From Enoplosus armatus (lineage: Eukaryota; Chordata; Actinopteri; Centrarchiformes; Enoplosidae), in contig NC_092182.1 of the NCBI RefSeq assembly GCF_043641665.1, positions 13,454,956 through 13,518,955 on the forward strand: a stretch of 64,000 bases of DNA, given 5' to 3'. The position numbers and the translations under genes were made by a program. This document shows, in pieces, positions 61,473-64,000 of the stretch. The notes under the pieces were generated by a model that was not told the DNA's origin, ran no database searches, and worked only from the letters and a program-made list of their open reading frames with translations. Numbering within the stretch: the first letter of the stretch is position 1; every line of letters starts with the position of its first letter.

Positions 61473-63114
61473 CAGACAAAAGCAACTGCGAGCCAAATTT
61501 CACTAACCTAATCCCCAACTCAGCTCTGCAGTATCTGGGCTCTACACTGCAGAGCCAAACTCACATGAGGAGCAGACGCAGAGACAAACACGACCCTTAT
61601 CCAGACCTTAATTCACTCTCTCTGTCCTTCGTACCGAGTCTCATAATACAAGTTCCAGTCGTTGAACTAATCCTCCCACTCTGTTCTTTTTTTTTATAAT
61701 CCCCTAATGTAATTTTGGATTCACGAGGGCATGCTCCTGATGTCAGCGCAGGTTCTCCTCTGTCTGTCTCTATCTCGCCGGTTCCCTCATTAGCCCAGAC
61801 TGCTGCAGCACATGTACTCAAAAGATAAGACAACAGGCTGAGGCCAATCAATGGCTGGAGCAGAGGTGAAGCGATGGAGCGTCCCACAGCAAGATGTCAG
61901 CTGTCAGTCTCGGGGCCGTCCCTCACTCTTAATGCTCCCTCCTAATTATCTGCCGGTTTATTGGATTTTCCACTGGATCTTCTGTCAATCTAGAAATCAA
62001 GACTGTAAAAATGTTTATCAAATGAGCTTTTCTTGTGCATTATTTTTCCACTAACTTCTTGTTATCTAAAACAATCTGTGATGATAAGCTTGGTGATAAA
62101 TTCAAGCCCCCTCAAAACTGTAATAAACCTTAAACCACGCTGCTTTGAAGGAAAATACTCAACTCCTGATGACAATAAAATAAACATTAACAATCAATTG
62201 TCGCTCTGCTTCACAATGCAAAGGAGATGAAAGTCATCCCAGACTTCCTCACCGCTCTCTGACATTGATTTCCTCTCTTCTGTCAGTATCGTCATCTCGT
62301 CAGCGCGTTATACGAGTCCGATGCTTCAGGGAAGCCCGAGCACAAGCTAAGCCGGAAACACGCCCTTTCAGAGTCTAAGTGTCCTTCATTGCTGTATGCT
62401 GGATCCAGCTCTGCAGGACCAGGCTAAGAGGTGTCTCCATGGCAACACGGGCGTGCACCAGTCCCTGGGGAGCAGCTTATTGGAGGAGAGGTGGTCTGTG
62501 ATGGATGTGGATAGGTGGCAGCATTGAGTGAGGAGGCACGTGCGGATGTATGAACTGAGACATCCTACAAATGTGTCTGTGAAGCTGATAAAGTAACCAC
62601 TGCGGAGCGGCATCTGATCAAAGCAGTAAAACTAATTTGAGTATTTCCTTCTGAACACTGATTGCATCGGATTAAAATAAAATGCTCCCACTGCATATGG
62701 TATTTAGAAAAGCACCGGAAGCTTTCAATGATTCAATTTCTTTTAAAAGCAGAGTGTGTGGGCCTCTGAAAGAACAGCTACATTGAACCAAGATCAACAC
62801 AAGGACGCTCTGCACCCGCTCAAAGTAGGCAAAACTGAGAGTAGAGTTCAGTTGAAAAAAGACTCAGAGAAACAGAAGAGAGACACTTTTTTGCCTTTAG
62901 TACACCGTCTGGTGAGTCACTACCAAAGAAGCCCCTTATTTTCTGAAGGTTTCAGGTTCAGAAGTTCAGTTATTTTGGTGCACGTTCTAGAGACACCATA
63001 TAATGCAATTACAGTAAACTGTATTTCAATAAAAAATGCAAAACCATACCTAGTTACAGCTTCTCTATTGTGAGGATTGGCAGCTATTCTTTGTCTTATG
63101 TGACAATAAACTAA

Positions 63115-63330
63115 AGTATCTTTGGGTTTCGGACTGTTGGTCAAACAAAACAAGCAATTTAAAAGACACCACCTTCGGCTTTAAGGAAATTGTGATGGGC
63201 ATTTTTCACTATTTTACATTTTGCAGGCCACACTATCGATTACTCAAGAAAAATATCAAATTAATACTAAATATATACTACTAAATATACAAATACTAAA
63301 ATAATCATTAGTTGCAGCACTACAGTACAC
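63115..63330 (-). repeat. Dispersed repeat, second copy, srgap3 intron 1
   Basis: It contains TATCTTTGGGTTTCGGACTG, TTGGTCAAACAAAACAAGCA and GGCTTTAAGGAAATTGTGAT in the order seen at 36341-36545. It ends at an ATTAGTTGCAGCACTA edge, the counterpart of the GCTGCAACGATAAG edge of the other copy. Confidence 0.7.
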
Positions 63331-63867
63331 AATTCATTAAAACAGATATAACAAAATGCCACAGTTTTGTGCTCCTGACGACTAATGAGCCTGTGCCACA
63401 TATGATTCTATTTCTACCGTCAGTAGAGGGTGAGAGGGAATTGTGAGCTGCAAATAGGTGCACTCTTTAATCATCTAAAGTCTATAGTGGGACGTGTGCT
63501 TCATTGGAACATAATAAAGTTAATCTAGCAGTTCCCAAGCCTATACTACAAGAACTTAACTAATTACTTCAAATAGTGACTTTGTCAAACTCTCACTGTG
63601 GAGTTATTTTTGCGTAACTGCCCTCTTTCCTCTGTTTCTAAGGTTACTGTCTCTCAGCAGGAAGTGTGTTTTTTATTTATTTTTTCTTGTATCAACTATT
63701 GTTGCATCTCACCATGGATACCTGTTGGGTAATAAAGCCAGATAGTGGCATAATTTCCGGTCATTTTTTGTTTTTCTCAATTTTCGAAGAGTAACATCTG
63801 CTCTTTTTTCTCCATTTTGAATTTGTGCTCTGAAATAATGGTGGCAACTGAACTTCCAGTGACTCAC

Positions 63868-63921
63868 CTCTGTTACATTGTCAAGCTTTATTGTCTCTGT
63901 TACATTGTCAAGCTTTATTGT
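63868..63921 (+). repeat. Perfect 27-bp tandem duplication
   Basis: Two adjacent identical 27-bp units begin CTCTGTTACATTGTCAAGCT (63868-63894 and 63895-63921). Perfect identity suggests a recent event or constraint. It lies in srgap3 intron 1. Confidence 0.97.
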
Positions 63922-64000
63922 CTTCCTCTCTCAGTAAGTGTTTTGAGATACAAAACGTTCTATAACACTTTTGTTGAATCCTTGTTAACCACCTATAAAT

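Larger units (their letters stand above)
55473..64000 (-). other. srgap3: srgap3 intron 1 (at least 8.5 kb, runs off the right edge)
   Basis: This is sequence upstream of coding exon 2. I searched for the expected first exon (about 22 residues, Lys/Glu-rich) and did not find it, so it should lie beyond 64,000. The region holds (TG)19 at 56033-56071, short CA tracts at 61432-61472, a candidate dispersed repeat at about 56826-57084, a second repeat fragment at about 63115-63330, a 27-bp tandem duplication at 63868-63921 and a GC-richer patch at 57405-57560. Confidence 0.75.

Noticed and set aside
55473..64000. First coding exon of srgap3
   Set aside because: I looked on the minus strand for the expected Lys/Glu-rich N-terminal segment and found no match, so it is taken to lie outside the window.

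Overview
This is vertebrate nuclear DNA, almost certainly from a ray-finned (teleost, probably percomorph-like) fish. Short exons with GT-AG borders sit in AT-leaning introns full of (CA)n/(TG)n and (AT)n microsatellites and dispersed repeats of kinds common in teleost genomes. There are no prokaryotic features, no complete autonomous transposon, no CRISPR array and no RNA gene that I can support. Species cannot be named from the sequence alone.

Two protein-coding genes are present, both on the minus strand. (1) Positions 155-6818 hold the first five coding exons of rad18, the RING E3 ubiquitin ligase that monoubiquitinates PCNA. The start codon and RING finger are inside the window; the UBZ finger, SAP domain and C-terminus lie beyond the left edge. 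(2) Positions 17736-55472 hold 21 coding exons of srgap3 (SLIT-ROBO Rho GTPase-activating protein 3, also WRP/MEGAP), from coding exon 2 to the stop codon, with a likely 3'UTR down to about 14,485. The first coding exon (about 22 residues) lies beyond the right edge. All exon phases join, every intron is GT-AG, and the assembled part encodes about 1,081 residues, so the protein should be about 1,100 residues, the normal family length. The order F-BAR - RhoGAP - SH3 - Ser/Pro-rich tail is intact and the RhoGAP catalytic residues are present.

Layout: 1-6,818 rad18 5' half; 6,819-6,960 likely rad18 promoter; 6,961-14,484 intergenic with no recognised gene; 14,485-17,735 srgap3 3'UTR; 17,736-30,893 the dense 3' part of srgap3 (C-terminal tail, SH3, RhoGAP, linker and distal F-BAR exons); 33,774-55,472 widely spaced F-BAR exons; 55,473-64,000 intron 1. 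The rad18-srgap3 adjacency in the same orientation matches the human 3p25 arrangement, which supports the srGAP3 assignment over srGAP1/2.

The two genes are not known to work together: RAD18 acts in nuclear DNA-damage tolerance, srGAP3 in membrane shaping and Rac/Cdc42 control in neurons. I found no undescribed biological system. The items most worth a second look are a PIP-box-like motif in rad18 exon 5, a long CA repeat in the intron before the frame-neutral exon that carries the GAP arginine finger, an unusually divergent RhoGAP exon, a 28-nt srgap3 exon, and several repeat copies lying close to splice sites.
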